DNA of 64,000 nucleotides, from positions 868,001-932,000 of the forward strand of contig NZ_AP022568.1 of assembly GCF_010727605.1 (NCBI RefSeq), given 5' to 3'. This document shows positions 51,233 to 62,892 of this stretch, in pieces. Each line of letters begins with the position of its first letter. Within the stretch, counting starts at the first letter, position 1. The stretch comes from Mycobacterium simiae (GTDB taxonomy: Bacteria; Actinomycetota; Actinomycetes; Mycobacteriales; Mycobacteriaceae). A program made the translations under genes and the position numbers. A model generated the notes under the pieces. That model did not search any database. It saw only the letters and a list, made by a program, of their open reading frames with translations, and was not told the DNA's origin.

Positions 51233-54142
51233 TCAGCGCGACGAGGGAGCCGGGGATCCGGCCAGCACCGTGTCGTCGTCCTCCCACAGCAGCAGCTGAC
51301 GCACCGCGGGCCGCGGACCGTACGGTCGCAGCATTGTGCTGGCCGGGCGCGGTCGCACGTGCTGCGGCCACCAGAACCAGCGGCCCAACAGCCTTGCGAC
51401 CGAAGGCGTCATGAAAGACCGGACGATCAGAGTGTCGAACAACAAGCCGAGGCCGATCGTGGTCCCGATCTGTCCGAGGACCTGGAAGCCGCTGAATACG
51501 AACGCGCACATGGTGACCGCGAACACGATGCCCGCCGAGGTGACCACCGATCCGGAGCCGGCCATCGCCCGGATGATGCCGGTATTGAGGCCGGCGTGGA
51601 TCTCTTCTTTGAACCGGGAGATCAACAGCAGGTTGTAATCGGATCCAACCGCCAGTAACAGGATCACGGCCAGTGCCAGCACGACCCAATACAACTGGAT
51701 GCCAAACATATACTGCCAGACCAGAACCGACAGCCCGAACGAGGCGCCCAGCGACAGCGCCACCGTGCCGACGATGACCAGCGCGGCGATCAGGCTGCGC
51801 GTGATGATCATCATGATCAGCAAGATCAAACTCAGGGCGGCGAACGCCACGATCATCAGGTCGTACTTAGCGCCGTCCTGAATGTCCTTGTATGTGGCCG
51901 CCGTCCCGCCCAGATAGACCTTCGCGTCGGCCATCGGTGTGCCCTTGAGCGCTTCGTGCGCGGCCCGATCTATCGGGTCGATGTGCGAGATCCCTTGGGG
52001 CGTGGCGGGATCGCCGTCGTGCGTGATGATCATCCGCACGGCCTTGCCGTCGGGCGAGAGGAACAGCTTCAGCCCGCGCTTGAAGTCAGGGTTGTCGAAC
52101 ACCTCGGGCGGCAGATAGAACGTGTCGTCGTTTTTGGCCGCGTCGAAGGCCCGGCCCAGCGCGGTCGCGTTGTCGATCGCGGCGGCGGTTTGCGCATAGA
52201 TGCCCGACAGGGTGGCGTAGTTCGCCAACGTCAGATCGCGGTTGGTTTCCTGACTCTGGATCTGTGGTGGTATCAACGCGACCAGCTGCGGTTGCAGCGC
52301 GTCGAGCTTGTCCAGTGTGGCCGTGAGGTTTTCGAACTTCTCGGTGAGCTGGTCGGTGGTGTCGAGCGCCTCGAAGGTAGACCGCAGCGCGAAGCAGGCG
52401 GGAATGTCGTAGCAGTGCTTTTCCCAGTAGAAGTAGCTACGGATCGGGCGCAGGAAGTCGTCGAGGTTGGCCAGTTTGTCGCGCAGTTCCTGAATCGTGG
52501 CGATGGTGTCGTGAAAGCTCTGGGTCTCGCTGTGGGTGGCGTCGGCGAGCTGCTGCTGCAGCGCGTACTGCTGCTTCAAAATATTGATCGTCTTCGACAG
52601 CTCGTTGGCCTGTTTGAGCGCGTCGTCGGCCCGATCTCGTTGATACTGCAGGTTTTGCTGCTGCCCGGCGGCTTGGTTGCTGACCACGAACGCCAGCGAG
52701 CTGTGTACCAGCGGGGTGCCCAACGGCCGGGTAATGGTCTGCACCTGCGCCACCCCGGGCACGTGGAACACTGCCTTGGCGACTTTGTCGAGAATGAGCA
52801 TGCTCTCCGGGTTGCGCATGTCGTGATCGGTTTCGACCATCATCAACTCGGGCTCTAGCCGGGCCCGGGAGAAGTGCCGCTCGGCGGCGGTGTAACCGAC
52901 GTTGGCCGGGGCGCTGGCCGGCATGTAGGGACGGGTGTCGTAACTGGTCTTGTACCCAGGCAACGCGATGAGTCCCACCAGCGCCAGCGCACTGGCGGCC
53001 GCGAGCACCGCCCCGGGCCAGCGCACAATGGCGGTGCCGATCCGGCGCCAGCCGCGGGTACGTATTGCGCGTTTGGGGTCGAAGATGCCCGCCTTGGCGC
53101 CCAGGGTCAGGATCGCCGGCCCCAGAGTCAGCGCGGCGCACAGCGCCACCAGTATGCCCAAAGCGGCTGGAATGCCCAGACTTTGGAAATAGGGCAGGCG
53201 CGTGAAACTCAGACAGGCCACGGCGCCGGCCACGGTGAGTCCCGAGCCCAGCACGATGTGGGTGGTGCCGTGATACATGGTGTAGAAAGCGGTTTCGCGG
53301 TCCTCGCCGGTTCCGCGCGCCTCTTGGTAGCGCCCGACGAAGAAGATCGCGTAGTCGGTTCCCGCGGCGATTACCAGCAGCGTGAGCAGATTCGTCGCGT
53401 AGGTCGACAAACCGATCACACCGGCGTTGCCGAGAAACGCCACAAGGCCTCGGGCGGCGGACATTTCGATCAAGACGGTGGCGAGCACCAGCAGTGTGGT
53501 GAGCACCGAACGGTAGACGAAGAACAGCATCACGAAGATCACGCCGATGGTGATCGCGGTGACCTTCGCGGTGCCCTTACTGCCGACGTCGAACTGGTCG
53601 GAGATCAGCGGCGCCGCGCCAGTCACGTACGCCTTGACGCCGGGCGGCGGCCTCATGTGGTCGACGATGTCGCGGATGGCGCCCACGCCCTCGTTGGCCA
53701 GCGCGGAGCCCTGGTTGCCGGCCAGGTTCACCTGAACATAGGCGGCCTTGCCGTCGCTGCTCTGCGATCCCGCCGCGGTCAGCGTGTCGCCCCAGTAGTC
53801 CTGCACGTGCTCGACGTGCTTGCGGTCCTGCTCCAGCCTGCGAATCATCTCGTCGTAGAACTTGTGCGCATCCGCGCCCAGCGGCTTATCACCTTCCAAG
53901 ACGATCATCGCCGTGCTGTCGGTGTCGAACTCGCCGAACTTCTCCCCGATTCGCTTGATCGCCTTGAGCGACGGGGCATCCGGTGAATTCAACGCGACGT
54001 TGTGCGTTTTGCCCACGTCTTCCAGTTGTGGCACCGCGATGTTGGTCAGCGCGGCCAGCGCCACCCAGAACAGCAGGATCGGCAGCGCGAACCGGCGGAT
54101 GGTGCGCGGCACGAACGGCCGCGACTGCTCATGATTGCTCAT
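51233..54142 (-). CDS. RND transporter MmpL (MmpL4/MmpL5 type)
   Basis: 969 aa, proton-driven exporter of the mycobacterial membrane. An N-terminal helix (about 19-35), a porter domain, TM block 2-6 (about 195-345), a second porter domain and TM block 8-12 (about 750-930). The proton relay pairs are Asp263-Tyr264 ([17 protein letters not shown]) and a second SDYNLLL. The long central helical hairpin (about 495-690) with the [10 protein letters not shown] cysteine pair is specific to the MmpL4/MmpL5 branch, which exports siderophores and some drugs. Its ATG overlaps the mmpS stop (ATGA). No mmpL gene lies here in M. tuberculosis. Confidence 0.94.
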   Translation of the reverse strand: MSNHEQSRPFVPRTIRRFALPILLFWVALAALTNIAVPQLEDVGKTHNVALNSPDAPSLKAIKRIGEKFGEFDTDSTAMIVLEGDKPLGADAHKFYDEMIRRLEQDRKHVEHVQDYWGDTLTAAGSQSSDGKAAYVQVNLAGNQGSALANEGVGAIRDIVDHMRPPPGVKAYVTGAAPLISDQFDVGSKGTAKVTAITIGVIFVMLFFVYRSVLTTLLVLATVLIEMSAARGLVAFLGNAGVIGLSTYATNLLTLLVIAAGTDYAIFFVGRYQEARGTGEDRETAFYTMYHGTTHIVLGSGLTVAGAVACLSFTRLPYFQSLGIPAALGILVALCAALTLGPAILTLGAKAGIFDPKRAIRTRGWRRIGTAIVRWPGAVLAAASALALVGLIALPGYKTSYDTRPYMPASAPANVGYTAAERHFSRARLEPELMMVETDHDMRNPESMLILDKVAKAVFHVPGVAQVQTITRPLGTPLVHSSLAFVVSNQAAGQQQNLQYQRDRADDALKQANELSKTINILKQQYALQQQLADATHSETQSFHDTIATIQELRDKLANLDDFLRPIRSYFYWEKHCYDIPACFALRSTFEALDTTDQLTEKFENLTATLDKLDALQPQLVALIPPQIQSQETNRDLTLANYATLSGIYAQTAAAIDNATALGRAFDAAKNDDTFYLPPEVFDNPDFKRGLKLFLSPDGKAVRMIITHDGDPATPQGISHIDPIDRAAHEALKGTPMADAKVYLGGTAATYKDIQDGAKYDLMIVAFAALSLILLIMMIITRSLIAALVIVGTVALSLGASFGLSVLVWQYMFGIQLYWVVLALAVILLLAVGSDYNLLLISRFKEEIHAGLNTGIIRAMAGSGSVVTSAGIVFAVTMCAFVFSGFQVLGQIGTTIGLGLLFDTLIVRSFMTPSVARLLGRWFWWPQHVRPRPASTMLRPYGPRPAVRQLLLWEDDDTVLAGSPAPSSR

Positions 54143-54570
54143 CCCGATTTATCCAGACAGAAGGTGTAGGCGTCGACTTTGTGGACGGTGCGTTGGTCTT
54201 TGACTTCGCCGTTGACGGTGATGCGGCACCCCAGCGTGTCGCCGTCGCCCTGTGCCACCACGTTGGCGACGACGGCGGGCTCGGTCGTGGTGATGGTGAA
54301 CGACCAGGGCAGCGTAGCGTCCTTGACCTGCTGCGGTTGGGCGTTGACATCAAGGTAGTTGATGGTGGCCACCGCTCCGGGTGCTCCGAACACCTCGAGC
54401 ACCACTTGCTTGGGGTTGAACGGAACGATCTCGTTGGCCAGGCCGCTGTTGGCCGAATTGGTGGGGTCCGAGCCGAAAATGCCGTGCAGGCGATAGATTC
54501 CGAATCCGGCAATCGCGACTACCAGCAGCGCGACCAACACCATCCAGCCTTGCCGCAGCACGGCAGACAT
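54139..54570 (-). CDS. MmpS membrane accessory protein
   Basis: 143 aa from ATG 54570, the usual MmpS4/S5 length (about 140). One transmembrane helix ([20 protein letters not shown]) and a periplasmic beta domain ([33 protein letters not shown]) ending in the conserved [15 protein letters not shown] and CLDKSG, whose cysteines can pair. It assembles with the MmpL encoded after it with a 4-bp overlap. GTG 54585 is an alternative start. Confidence 0.93.
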   Translation of the reverse strand: MSAVLRQGWMVLVALLVVAIAGFGIYRLHGIFGSDPTNSANSGLANEIVPFNPKQVVLEVFGAPGAVATINYLDVNAQPQQVKDATLPWSFTITTTEPAVVANVVAQGDGDTLGCRITVNGEVKDQRTVHKVDAYTFCLDKSG

Positions 54571-54664
54571 CGAAATCGACTTCACCCGTTGGCCTTTCGC
54601 TGGTCGGGCGTTGCTCGATCGGCTAGTGACCACGACCGGTGTCGCGCTCAGGTGGGACCGACGG

Positions 54665-54692
54665 ATCTTAGAGTACGGTACTGGACCGTACT
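54665..54692 (-). promoter_or_regulatory. Palindromic TetR-type operator over the mmpS promoter
   Basis: AGTACGGT (54672-54679), 5-bp spacer, ACCGTACT (54685-54692) is a perfect 8+8 inverted repeat. On the minus strand the -10-like TAAGAT (54665-54670) follows directly, and TTGTAC lies upstream. A protein on the palindrome would cover the promoter spacer. It lies 172 bp intergenic between tetR and mmpS, 50 bp after the tetR stop. Confidence 0.75.
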
Positions 54693-54742
54693 GTACAAGA
54701 GACGCGCCCGTACACATCGGGCGGCGCGGCCGGCGATGGCTT

Positions 54743-55339
54743 TTACCGGGCGGTTCGGGTCAGGCCCGGGAGCAGAATCTGGTCGACGAGCAGCTGCACG
54801 GTGCGGCGAGTGGGCGGCCGGCCCGGGATGATCGACCGGAAAATCAGGTACCCGGGCAACAGATCCCAAAGCTCGTCATCGATGGCGTCTTCGGTGATCT
54901 CGCCGCGGTCGACGGCTTGGCGCAGCACATGCCGAATCAGCGCCTTGCGCTGCTTGAGGAATTGCTCCTGCAGGACGTCGTTGAGCGCGGGGTGCCGCGA
55001 CACCTCGACCAGCACGGCACGAATGGTGCTGGCGTGCAGCCGGCCATGCTCGCCGCAAATCTCGCCGAGACTGATCAAATCGCCGCGCAGGCTGCCGGTG
55101 TTGGGCGCGACCGCCACCTGGCGCACCCCCTCGGTGAAGGCGGCCAACACCAATTCGGCCTTCGACGGCCAGCGCCGGTACACCGTGGCCTTGCTGGCCC
55201 GGCCCGCGGCGGCGACGGCGTCCACCGTCAGCTGGTCGTATCCGTGCTCCTGCAGCAGTCGTAGGGTGACCGCCAGCAGTTCGGCCTCGCGGGCAGACCA
55301 CGGAGACTCCTCCGTGTACGGTTCGACGGTCTGGGTCAT
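54743..55339 (-). CDS. TetR-family transcriptional regulator
   Basis: 198 aa from ATG 55339 (MTQTVEPYTEESPWSARE); ATG 55351 adds four residues. The N-terminal HTH is LTVDAVAAAGRASKATVYRRW followed by PSKAELVLAAF. The C-terminal domain (about 80-195) is of the TetR_C type with a ligand pocket. It precedes mmpS-mmpL on the same strand with the palindrome between, so it is likely a local repressor of the exporter. Confidence 0.92.
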   Translation of the reverse strand: MTQTVEPYTEESPWSAREAELLAVTLRLLQEHGYDQLTVDAVAAAGRASKATVYRRWPSKAELVLAAFTEGVRQVAVAPNTGSLRGDLISLGEICGEHGRLHASTIRAVLVEVSRHPALNDVLQEQFLKQRKALIRHVLRQAVDRGEITEDAIDDELWDLLPGYLIFRSIIPGRPPTRRTVQLLVDQILLPGLTRTAR

Positions 55340-55387
55340 AGCGCCCACCATAGATCCGCTACCTGTGCCGGGCCCAGTATCACGCGG

Positions 55388-57481
<2,094 letters not shown>

Positions 57482-57547
57482 CTATCGAAGCGCCCCGACA
57501 GCGGTTGCTGGCACCGCCGCGCGCCCGGCGCTGTCCCGCGTGGTCGG

Positions 57548-58576
57548 TTAACCGATGGCGTCGGGGTCCTCGGCGAACGCCTCGGCGGCTTGCCGGGCGA
57601 GCTCGATCGCGGTGCGGGCCCACTGCGGCGTCGCCGAGGCCAGGCCGCACGCCGGCGTGACGCCGATGCGATCCCGCAACGCCGAGCGAGCGAAGTCAAG
57701 CCGATCGGTCACCGCGACCAGCGCGGTAGCCACCTGCTCCGCCGAGGGTGGGCGCTGCGGGGCAGTGGCGGCGACCACCCCGAGCAGCACGGTGCGCCCC
57801 GACTCGACGAACCCCGCGATTCCGTCCAGGTCCGCTGCCGTCAACGTCGCGGCATCAACTGACATCGCACCAATACCACTGCGCCCCAACAGTTCCCACG
57901 GCAGTTCGGGCGCACAACTGTGCAGTAGCACGTCGTCGCCCAGGGCCGCGGCACAGGTGTCGAGCAACGTTTCGGCCACCGCTTCGTCGAGCGCCGCGAC
58001 GGGGCTCAGCGCGGTCACCCCGCTCAATCGGCCGCCCAATGCCGCGGGCAACGACGGCTCGTCGAGCTGCACCACGACCGGCGTGTCCAACCGCCGTGAC
58101 AGCGCCGCGCGGTGTGTGGCGACGCCTTCGGCCAGGGACGCCGTCAGGTCGCGCACCGCCCCGGCATCGGTGATCGCCCGGTGACCGTTGGCCAGCTCCA
58201 GCCCGGCGGCCAGCGTGATCGGGCCGGGGGCTTGCACCTTGACCGCGTGCCCGCCGCCGCGCAAGCCGGCCGTCTCCCAGGCCTCCTCCAGCGCGTCCAT
58301 GTCCTCGTCGAGAAGACTGACGGCCCGACGGGTCACCGCGCCGGGCCGGGCGGTGATCCGGTAGCCGCGGGGCACGGTGTCGATCGCGACGTCGATCAGC
58401 AGCGCGCCGGCGCGCCCCAGCAGGTCGGCGCCCACTCCCCTGGCCGGCAACTCCACCAGGTGCGCCAGCGCACCCGCCAACTCCCCGACGACGATCTGCG
58501 CCGCCGACCGGGCCGCGGTGCCGGGCCACGACCCGACACCGGTGGCCTTCGGAACGATGTCGGCGAAAACACTCAC
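57548..58576 (-). CDS. MetE-like (cobalamin-independent methionine synthase family) protein
   Basis: 342 aa, ortholog of Rv3015c (337 aa). It is half the size of MetE and matches only its catalytic barrel: VQLDEPSLPAALGGRL, the His and Cys of LLHSCAPELPWELL, and the late Cys in GVTPACGLASATPQWA look like zinc ligands. Methyl transfer to an unknown thiol is possible. It is encoded 75 bp from ligA on the same strand and is divergent from lpqA. Confidence 0.88.
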   Translation of the reverse strand: MSVFADIVPKATGVGSWPGTAARSAAQIVVGELAGALAHLVELPARGVGADLLGRAGALLIDVAIDTVPRGYRITARPGAVTRRAVSLLDEDMDALEEAWETAGLRGGGHAVKVQAPGPITLAAGLELANGHRAITDAGAVRDLTASLAEGVATHRAALSRRLDTPVVVQLDEPSLPAALGGRLSGVTALSPVAALDEAVAETLLDTCAAALGDDVLLHSCAPELPWELLGRSGIGAMSVDAATLTAADLDGIAGFVESGRTVLLGVVAATAPQRPPSAEQVATALVAVTDRLDFARSALRDRIGVTPACGLASATPQWARTAIELARQAAEAFAEDPDAIG

Positions 58577-58675
58577 CGGCCAACCGTATTCGACGTGGCA
58601 TCACCGCCCACGAGCCAGGGGTGCGTGACCGCCGTCGCCAGGGTTAGGCTCGACGCTTTAGAGGGGTGCAAAACG

Positions 58676-59320
58676 GTGTGGCGCAGGGCAAGATTCGCGG
58701 GACCGCTACTGATGTACGGCGCGGTCGCGCTCACCGTGGCGTGCACCCGGGTCGTCGATGGCTCGGCGGTGCCCGGCGATACCGGTGGCGCCCGGGGTGT
58801 CAACGGCGTCAACGTCGACACCATCCTGCTGGACCAGTCGCGGATGCGTGCGATCACCGGTGCCGGTGAGCATCTGTCGATCATCCCCTCGATGGACGGC
58901 AGCGCGCCGGTCGACATCGAGGCGCTGGCCGGGGCCGCGCCGGCCGCCTGCCGCTTCCTCTACGCCGAGACCGCCACGTTCGGGCCGGAGATCGAAGAAT
59001 TCCACAAAATCACCTTTCAGGATCCGCCCGACGGCGCACTGATCTCCGAGGGCGCGGCGGCCTACCGGGATGTCGGCACCGCGCAACGGGCCTTCGCCGC
59101 GCTGGTGTCGACCGTGACCGACTGCGCCGACGGCGCCGACGGTCGCGCGTTCGTGGGCGAGTGGAAGGCGGGCACCGATTCGCTGCACCTGGGGCCCGGC
59201 GGCTGCGGCCGCGACTACCGGCAGCTGTCGGTGGCCTTGCTGGAAGTGACCTTCTGCGGGTTTCCGCAATCGGTGTCCGACATCGTGATGACCAACATCA
59301 CCGCCAACATGCCCCACTAG
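58676..59320 (+). CDS. lpqA: Lipoprotein LpqA, PknH-sensor-like domain
   Basis: 214 aa from GTG 58676 (VWRRARFAGPLLMYGAVALT), a signal peptide ending in a weak lipobox TVAC (Cys23). The rest resembles the extracellular sensor domain of PknH: ILLDQSRMRAITGAG, then CRFLYAETATFG, CADGADGR, GGCGRDYRQL and VTFCGFPQSVSDIVM. The cysteines probably form two disulfides. The frame is open to 58112 by chance. Rv3016 (LpqA) is 204 aa. Confidence 0.9.
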   Translation: MWRRARFAGPLLMYGAVALTVACTRVVDGSAVPGDTGGARGVNGVNVDTILLDQSRMRAITGAGEHLSIIPSMDGSAPVDIEALAGAAPAACRFLYAETATFGPEIEEFHKITFQDPPDGALISEGAAAYRDVGTAQRAFAALVSTVTDCADGADGRAFVGEWKAGTDSLHLGPGGCGRDYRQLSVALLEVTFCGFPQSVSDIVMTNITANMPH

Positions 59321-59352
59321 CACATGTGAAAAGCATTGCACACGAACATCTT

Positions 59353-59628
59353 TCACCAGTGCGCGGTGGTCATTAGTTCAAAATTCGGATGCCCGCACTC
59401 GATCCACATCGCGACGTGCAGGGCGGTGACCGCAGCCGAGACCACCAGCGCGGCAAGGCCGAACGCGAATCCTTGCTGCCCATGCCGTTTGACCTGACGC
59501 ATGCCAACGAGGGCCAGAACGCCGCTCAGGATCGGGCTGGCGTACATGCCCATGATGCTCAGCACAAACGCCGCGACGGTCAGGCTGTTGGTCTGCGTCA
59601 CGTGCGCGGTGGCCTGGTTGTCGCTCAT
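59353..59628 (-). CDS. Small DUF4190 membrane protein
   Basis: 91 aa from ATG 59628 (MSDNQATAHVTQTNSLTV). Two hydrophobic segments (LTVAAFVLSIMGMYASPILS and FAFGLAALVVSAAVTALHVA) separated by the short basic GMRQVKRHGQQG are the DUF4190 layout. Function is unknown. It stands alone where M. tuberculosis carries the esxQ/esxR/esxS, PE/PPE and IS1081 cluster. Confidence 0.83.
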   Translation of the reverse strand: MSDNQATAHVTQTNSLTVAAFVLSIMGMYASPILSGVLALVGMRQVKRHGQQGFAFGLAALVVSAAVTALHVAMWIECGHPNFELMTTAHW

Positions 59629-59737
59629 CGTTGTTCGTCCGTCCTCTCCGGCCCGCTGCGGGTTCGCCACAGTGTCGAGACGAATGGTCTCCACAACGGC
59701 TTGGGAAATTCTTGGAACGTGCGCCGCCGAGCGACTA

Positions 59738-60814
59738 TCAGCGGGAAGTGCCGGCGATGACCGCGCTGCCCAGCACCTCGTCGCCGGCCGAATCCGGGCG
59801 GTACAGCGCCACCGTCTGACCGCGTGCCACGCCGCGCAGCGGGGTGCGCAGCCGCACGTCGAGCTGGTCACCGACCAATTCGGCGACCGCGGCGACGGTT
59901 TCGCCGTGCGCCCGCACCTGCACGGTGCACTCGATGGGGCCCGTGGGTGCGGTTCCCGAAGTGAACACGGCCTCGCGGCCGGTCAGTGCCCGCACCTCGA
60001 GGTCGGCGACGCTGCCCACGTGCACGGTCGAGGTGTCGGCGTCGATGGCCGTCACGTAGCGCGGCAGGCCGTCGGGTCCGGGACCGGCGATGCCCAGTCC
60101 CTTGCGCTGTCCGATCGTGAAACCGTGCACGCCGTCGTGCGTGGCCAGCACCGCGCCGTCGGCGCCGACCACGTTGCCCCGGCGCACGGCGATGCGCTCG
60201 CCCAGGAACGCGCGGGTGTCACCCGACGGGATGAAGCAGATGTCGTGGCTGTCCGGTTTGTCCGCCACCGCGAGGCCGCGCCGTGCGGCCTCCGCGCGGA
60301 TTTGCGGCTTCGGCGTGTCGCCCACCGGGAAGGCCGCGTGGCGTAGCTGTTCCGCCGTCAGCACGGCCAGCACGTAGGACTGGTCCTTGTCCCGGTCGAC
60401 GGCGCGCCGCAGTCGGCCCTGCGACAGCCTGGCGTAGTGGCCGGTGACGACCGTGTCGAAACCGAGGGCCAGGGCACGTGCGGACAGCGCGGCGAACTTG
60501 ATCCGCTGGTTACAGCGCACGCATGGATTCGGCGTCTCGCCACGCTCGTAGGCCGACACGAAATCGTCGATCACGTCTTCGGCGAATTTCTCCGCGAAAT
60601 CCCAGATGTAGAACGGGATTCCAAGTACGTCGGCGACGCGGCGCGCATCGGAGGCGTCCTCCTTCGAGCAGCACCCGCGCGAGCCGGTGCGCAGTGCGCC
60701 AGGCGCCGACGACAGCGCCAGGTGCACACCGACCACGTCGTGCCCGGCGTCGACCATGCGAGCGGCGGCTACCGATGAATCGACGCCGCCGCTCATCGCG
60801 GCGAGCACTTTCAC
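59738..60814 (-). CDS. mnmA: tRNA-specific 2-thiouridylase
   Basis: 358 aa (also trmU). Puts sulfur on U34 of tRNA-Lys, -Glu and -Gln. PP-loop [10 protein letters not shown] begins at residue 8. Catalytic cysteines are Cys101 ([12 protein letters not shown]) and Cys193 ([12 protein letters not shown]). Start GTG 60814 overlaps the iscS stop (GTGA), so the sulfur donor IscS and the thiolase are coupled. The frame is open to 61027 by chance. Confidence 0.96.
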   Translation of the reverse strand: MKVLAAMSGGVDSSVAAARMVDAGHDVVGVHLALSSAPGALRTGSRGCCSKEDASDARRVADVLGIPFYIWDFAEKFAEDVIDDFVSAYERGETPNPCVRCNQRIKFAALSARALALGFDTVVTGHYARLSQGRLRRAVDRDKDQSYVLAVLTAEQLRHAAFPVGDTPKPQIRAEAARRGLAVADKPDSHDICFIPSGDTRAFLGERIAVRRGNVVGADGAVLATHDGVHGFTIGQRKGLGIAGPGPDGLPRYVTAIDADTSTVHVGSVADLEVRALTGREAVFTSGTAPTGPIECTVQVRAHGETVAAVAELVGDQLDVRLRTPLRGVARGQTVALYRPDSAGDEVLGSAVIAGTSR

Positions 60815-61989
60815 CTGGACGCCCCCGCGGCGGCCAGCGCCGCTCGCCGGGCGCGGTCGACGGCCGCGGGAAGCACCCGCAGTACCTCGTCGATGTCGGC
60901 GTCGACAGTGGTGTGCCCCAACGACAGCCGCAGTGATCCGCGCGCGGTGGCGGCGTCGTCGCCCATAGCAATCAGTACGTGTGAGGCCTGCGGGACACCG
61001 GCGGTGCACGCCGAACCGGTCGAGCACTCGATGCCGTTGGCATCCAGCAACATCAACAGCGAGTCGCCCTCACAGCCGCGGAAGGTGAAGTGTGCGTTGC
61101 CCGGAAGCCGCGCCTCGCGGGACCCGTTGACACGGACGTCGTCGATCTCGGCGAGCACGCCCTCGACCAAGCGATCACGCAGTGCCCGCAGCCGCGCGCT
61201 GTTGGCCTCCAGGCCGTCCACCGCAAGCCGCACTGCGGTCGCCATGCCCACCGCGCCGGCGACATCCGGTGTGCCGGAACGAATGTCACGCTCCTGCCCA
61301 CCACCGTGCAGCAGCGGCACACAGGCCACGTCGCGGCGCAGCAGCAACGCGCCCACTGCCACCGGCCCGCCGAACTTGTGCGCGGCCACGCTCAGCGCGG
61401 ACAACCCGCTGGCGGCGAAGTCGACGGGCAGCTGCCCGACCGCCTGCACAGCGTCACTGTGCATGGGAACGCCGAATTCGGCGGCAACGGCGGCAAGATC
61501 GGCGACCGGCATGACGGTGCCCACCTCGTTGTTGGCCCACATCACCGAGACCAACGCAACGTCGTCATGGCTCTGCAGCGTCTCGCGCAGCGCGGCCGCG
61601 CAGACCGATCCGTCCGGCTCGGTCGGAAGCCAGCTCACCTCGGCGCCTTCGTGCTCGACGAGCCAGTGCACCGAGTCCAGCACCGCATGGTGTTCCACCT
61701 TGCTAGTGACGAGGCGGCGATGACGGGCGTCGGCGTCGCGGCGGGCGCGGTAGATGCCCTTGACGGCCAGGTTGTCGCTCTCGGTGCCGCCGGTGGTGAA
61801 GATGACCTCCGAGGGACGTGCACCCAACCGGTCCGCGATCAGCTCGCGCGACTCCTCGATCCGGCGCCGCGCGGCCCGGCCGCTGCTGTGCAGCGAGGAG
61901 GCGTTGCCCACGGTGCCGAACACAGCCGTCATCGCCTCGACGACGGCGGGGTGCATCGGGGTGGTGGCGGCGTGATCGAGGTAGACCAT
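60811..61989 (-). CDS. iscS: Cysteine desulfurase
   Basis: 392 aa, PLP enzyme that passes sulfur from cysteine to acceptors. Lys205 in [10 protein letters not shown] forms the PLP Schiff base. The mobile cysteine is Cys328 in [17 protein letters not shown] 61989 ([20 protein letters not shown]) matches M. tuberculosis IscS (393 aa); an ATG 12 bp upstream is also in frame. It overlaps mnmA by 4 bp. Confidence 0.97.
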   Translation of the reverse strand: MVYLDHAATTPMHPAVVEAMTAVFGTVGNASSLHSSGRAARRRIEESRELIADRLGARPSEVIFTTGGTESDNLAVKGIYRARRDADARHRRLVTSKVEHHAVLDSVHWLVEHEGAEVSWLPTEPDGSVCAAALRETLQSHDDVALVSVMWANNEVGTVMPVADLAAVAAEFGVPMHSDAVQAVGQLPVDFAASGLSALSVAAHKFGGPVAVGALLLRRDVACVPLLHGGGQERDIRSGTPDVAGAVGMATAVRLAVDGLEANSARLRALRDRLVEGVLAEIDDVRVNGSREARLPGNAHFTFRGCEGDSLLMLLDANGIECSTGSACTAGVPQASHVLIAMGDDAATARGSLRLSLGHTTVDADIDEVLRVLPAAVDRARRAALAAAGASR

Positions 61990-62052
61990 GACGCGCCCCA
62001 CGATACCGGGCCGGCCCGGCGGCGACGCGGGCCGGAACGGCTTGGGCTGCTC

Positions 62053-62892
62053 TTAGGCCACCAGCGCGTGACGTTGTCCTGGCCGACGCGTCACGCCGAC
62101 CCCCACGGCCTGTTGGCTGCGACGGGCCAGCGCCCGCCGATCATGGCCCGGCAGCTGCAGCGACTCGACGTGCACGTGCGCCAGGGTGCGTCGCTGGGTA
62201 ATCAGCCGGACGAGCGCCGCGGCCAGGGTGTCGTCGCCGACGAAGGCCGGGGCGGTCGAGATGAGGCCGTCGACGTGGTGATAGGTCAGCCGCAGTGGTT
62301 GCACCGGGCGGCCCGCGTCGATCGCGGCCTGGAACATCGCCGGATAGAACGACCCGCAAGCCACACCGCACCAGGTGGTGCCCTCGGGGAAAGCAACCAC
62401 GGTCTGACCCGCGCTCAGCCGCGACGCCACGGAGTCCACCACGCCGGGCAGCCGGCGCAGGCTGCGCCGGTCGATGGGAATGATCTTGAGCACGCGCGCC
62501 CAGGGCTCGCCGAACATGTCGGCGCGGGCCACATACCAGCCCGGCAACACCGCGCCGATGGAAAAGACATCCAGCCAGGAGATGTGCGGGCTGACCACCA
62601 GGACGCCGCGCAGGTTCCGGATCGGGGCCCCCGAGACGCTGATGCGCACCCCGAAACAGCGCAGCAACGTGCGGCAGTGGAACTGCCGCAGTCGCATCTG
62701 GCCCGGCATCGGGACCAGCGCCAGCGGCAGCGTCGGCACCATCAGCAGCGCCAACATAAGGCGAAGCGTCACCCGCAGCACCACCAGCCACCGCGGCGAC
62801 GCGGGGCCCACACCCACACAGCTGCTGTCGCACGTCGAGCGCGGCAGCCAGGCGTGTGTGGTGGCGGGTGGATTCCTCGGGGGGGCATTCAT
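62053..62892 (-). CDS. PlsC-type 1-acylglycerol-3-phosphate acyltransferase
   Basis: 279 aa, ortholog of Rv3026c. A hydrophobic stretch (about 35-62) anchors it. His103-xxxx-Asp108 in VVSPHISWLDVFS is the catalytic HX4D motif and FPEGTTWCG the substrate motif. Start ATG 62892 overlaps the stop of the GNAT gene (ATGA). The frame running to 63498 is chance. Coupled to the GNAT protein, it resembles the olsB-olsA arrangement for ornithine lipid synthesis; that is inference. Confidence 0.93.
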   Translation of the reverse strand: MNAPPRNPPATTHAWLPRSTCDSSCVGVGPASPRWLVVLRVTLRLMLALLMVPTLPLALVPMPGQMRLRQFHCRTLLRCFGVRISVSGAPIRNLRGVLVVSPHISWLDVFSIGAVLPGWYVARADMFGEPWARVLKIIPIDRRSLRRLPGVVDSVASRLSAGQTVVAFPEGTTWCGVACGSFYPAMFQAAIDAGRPVQPLRLTYHHVDGLISTAPAFVGDDTLAAALVRLITQRRTLAHVHVESLQLPGHDRRALARRSQQAVGVGVTRRPGQRHALVA

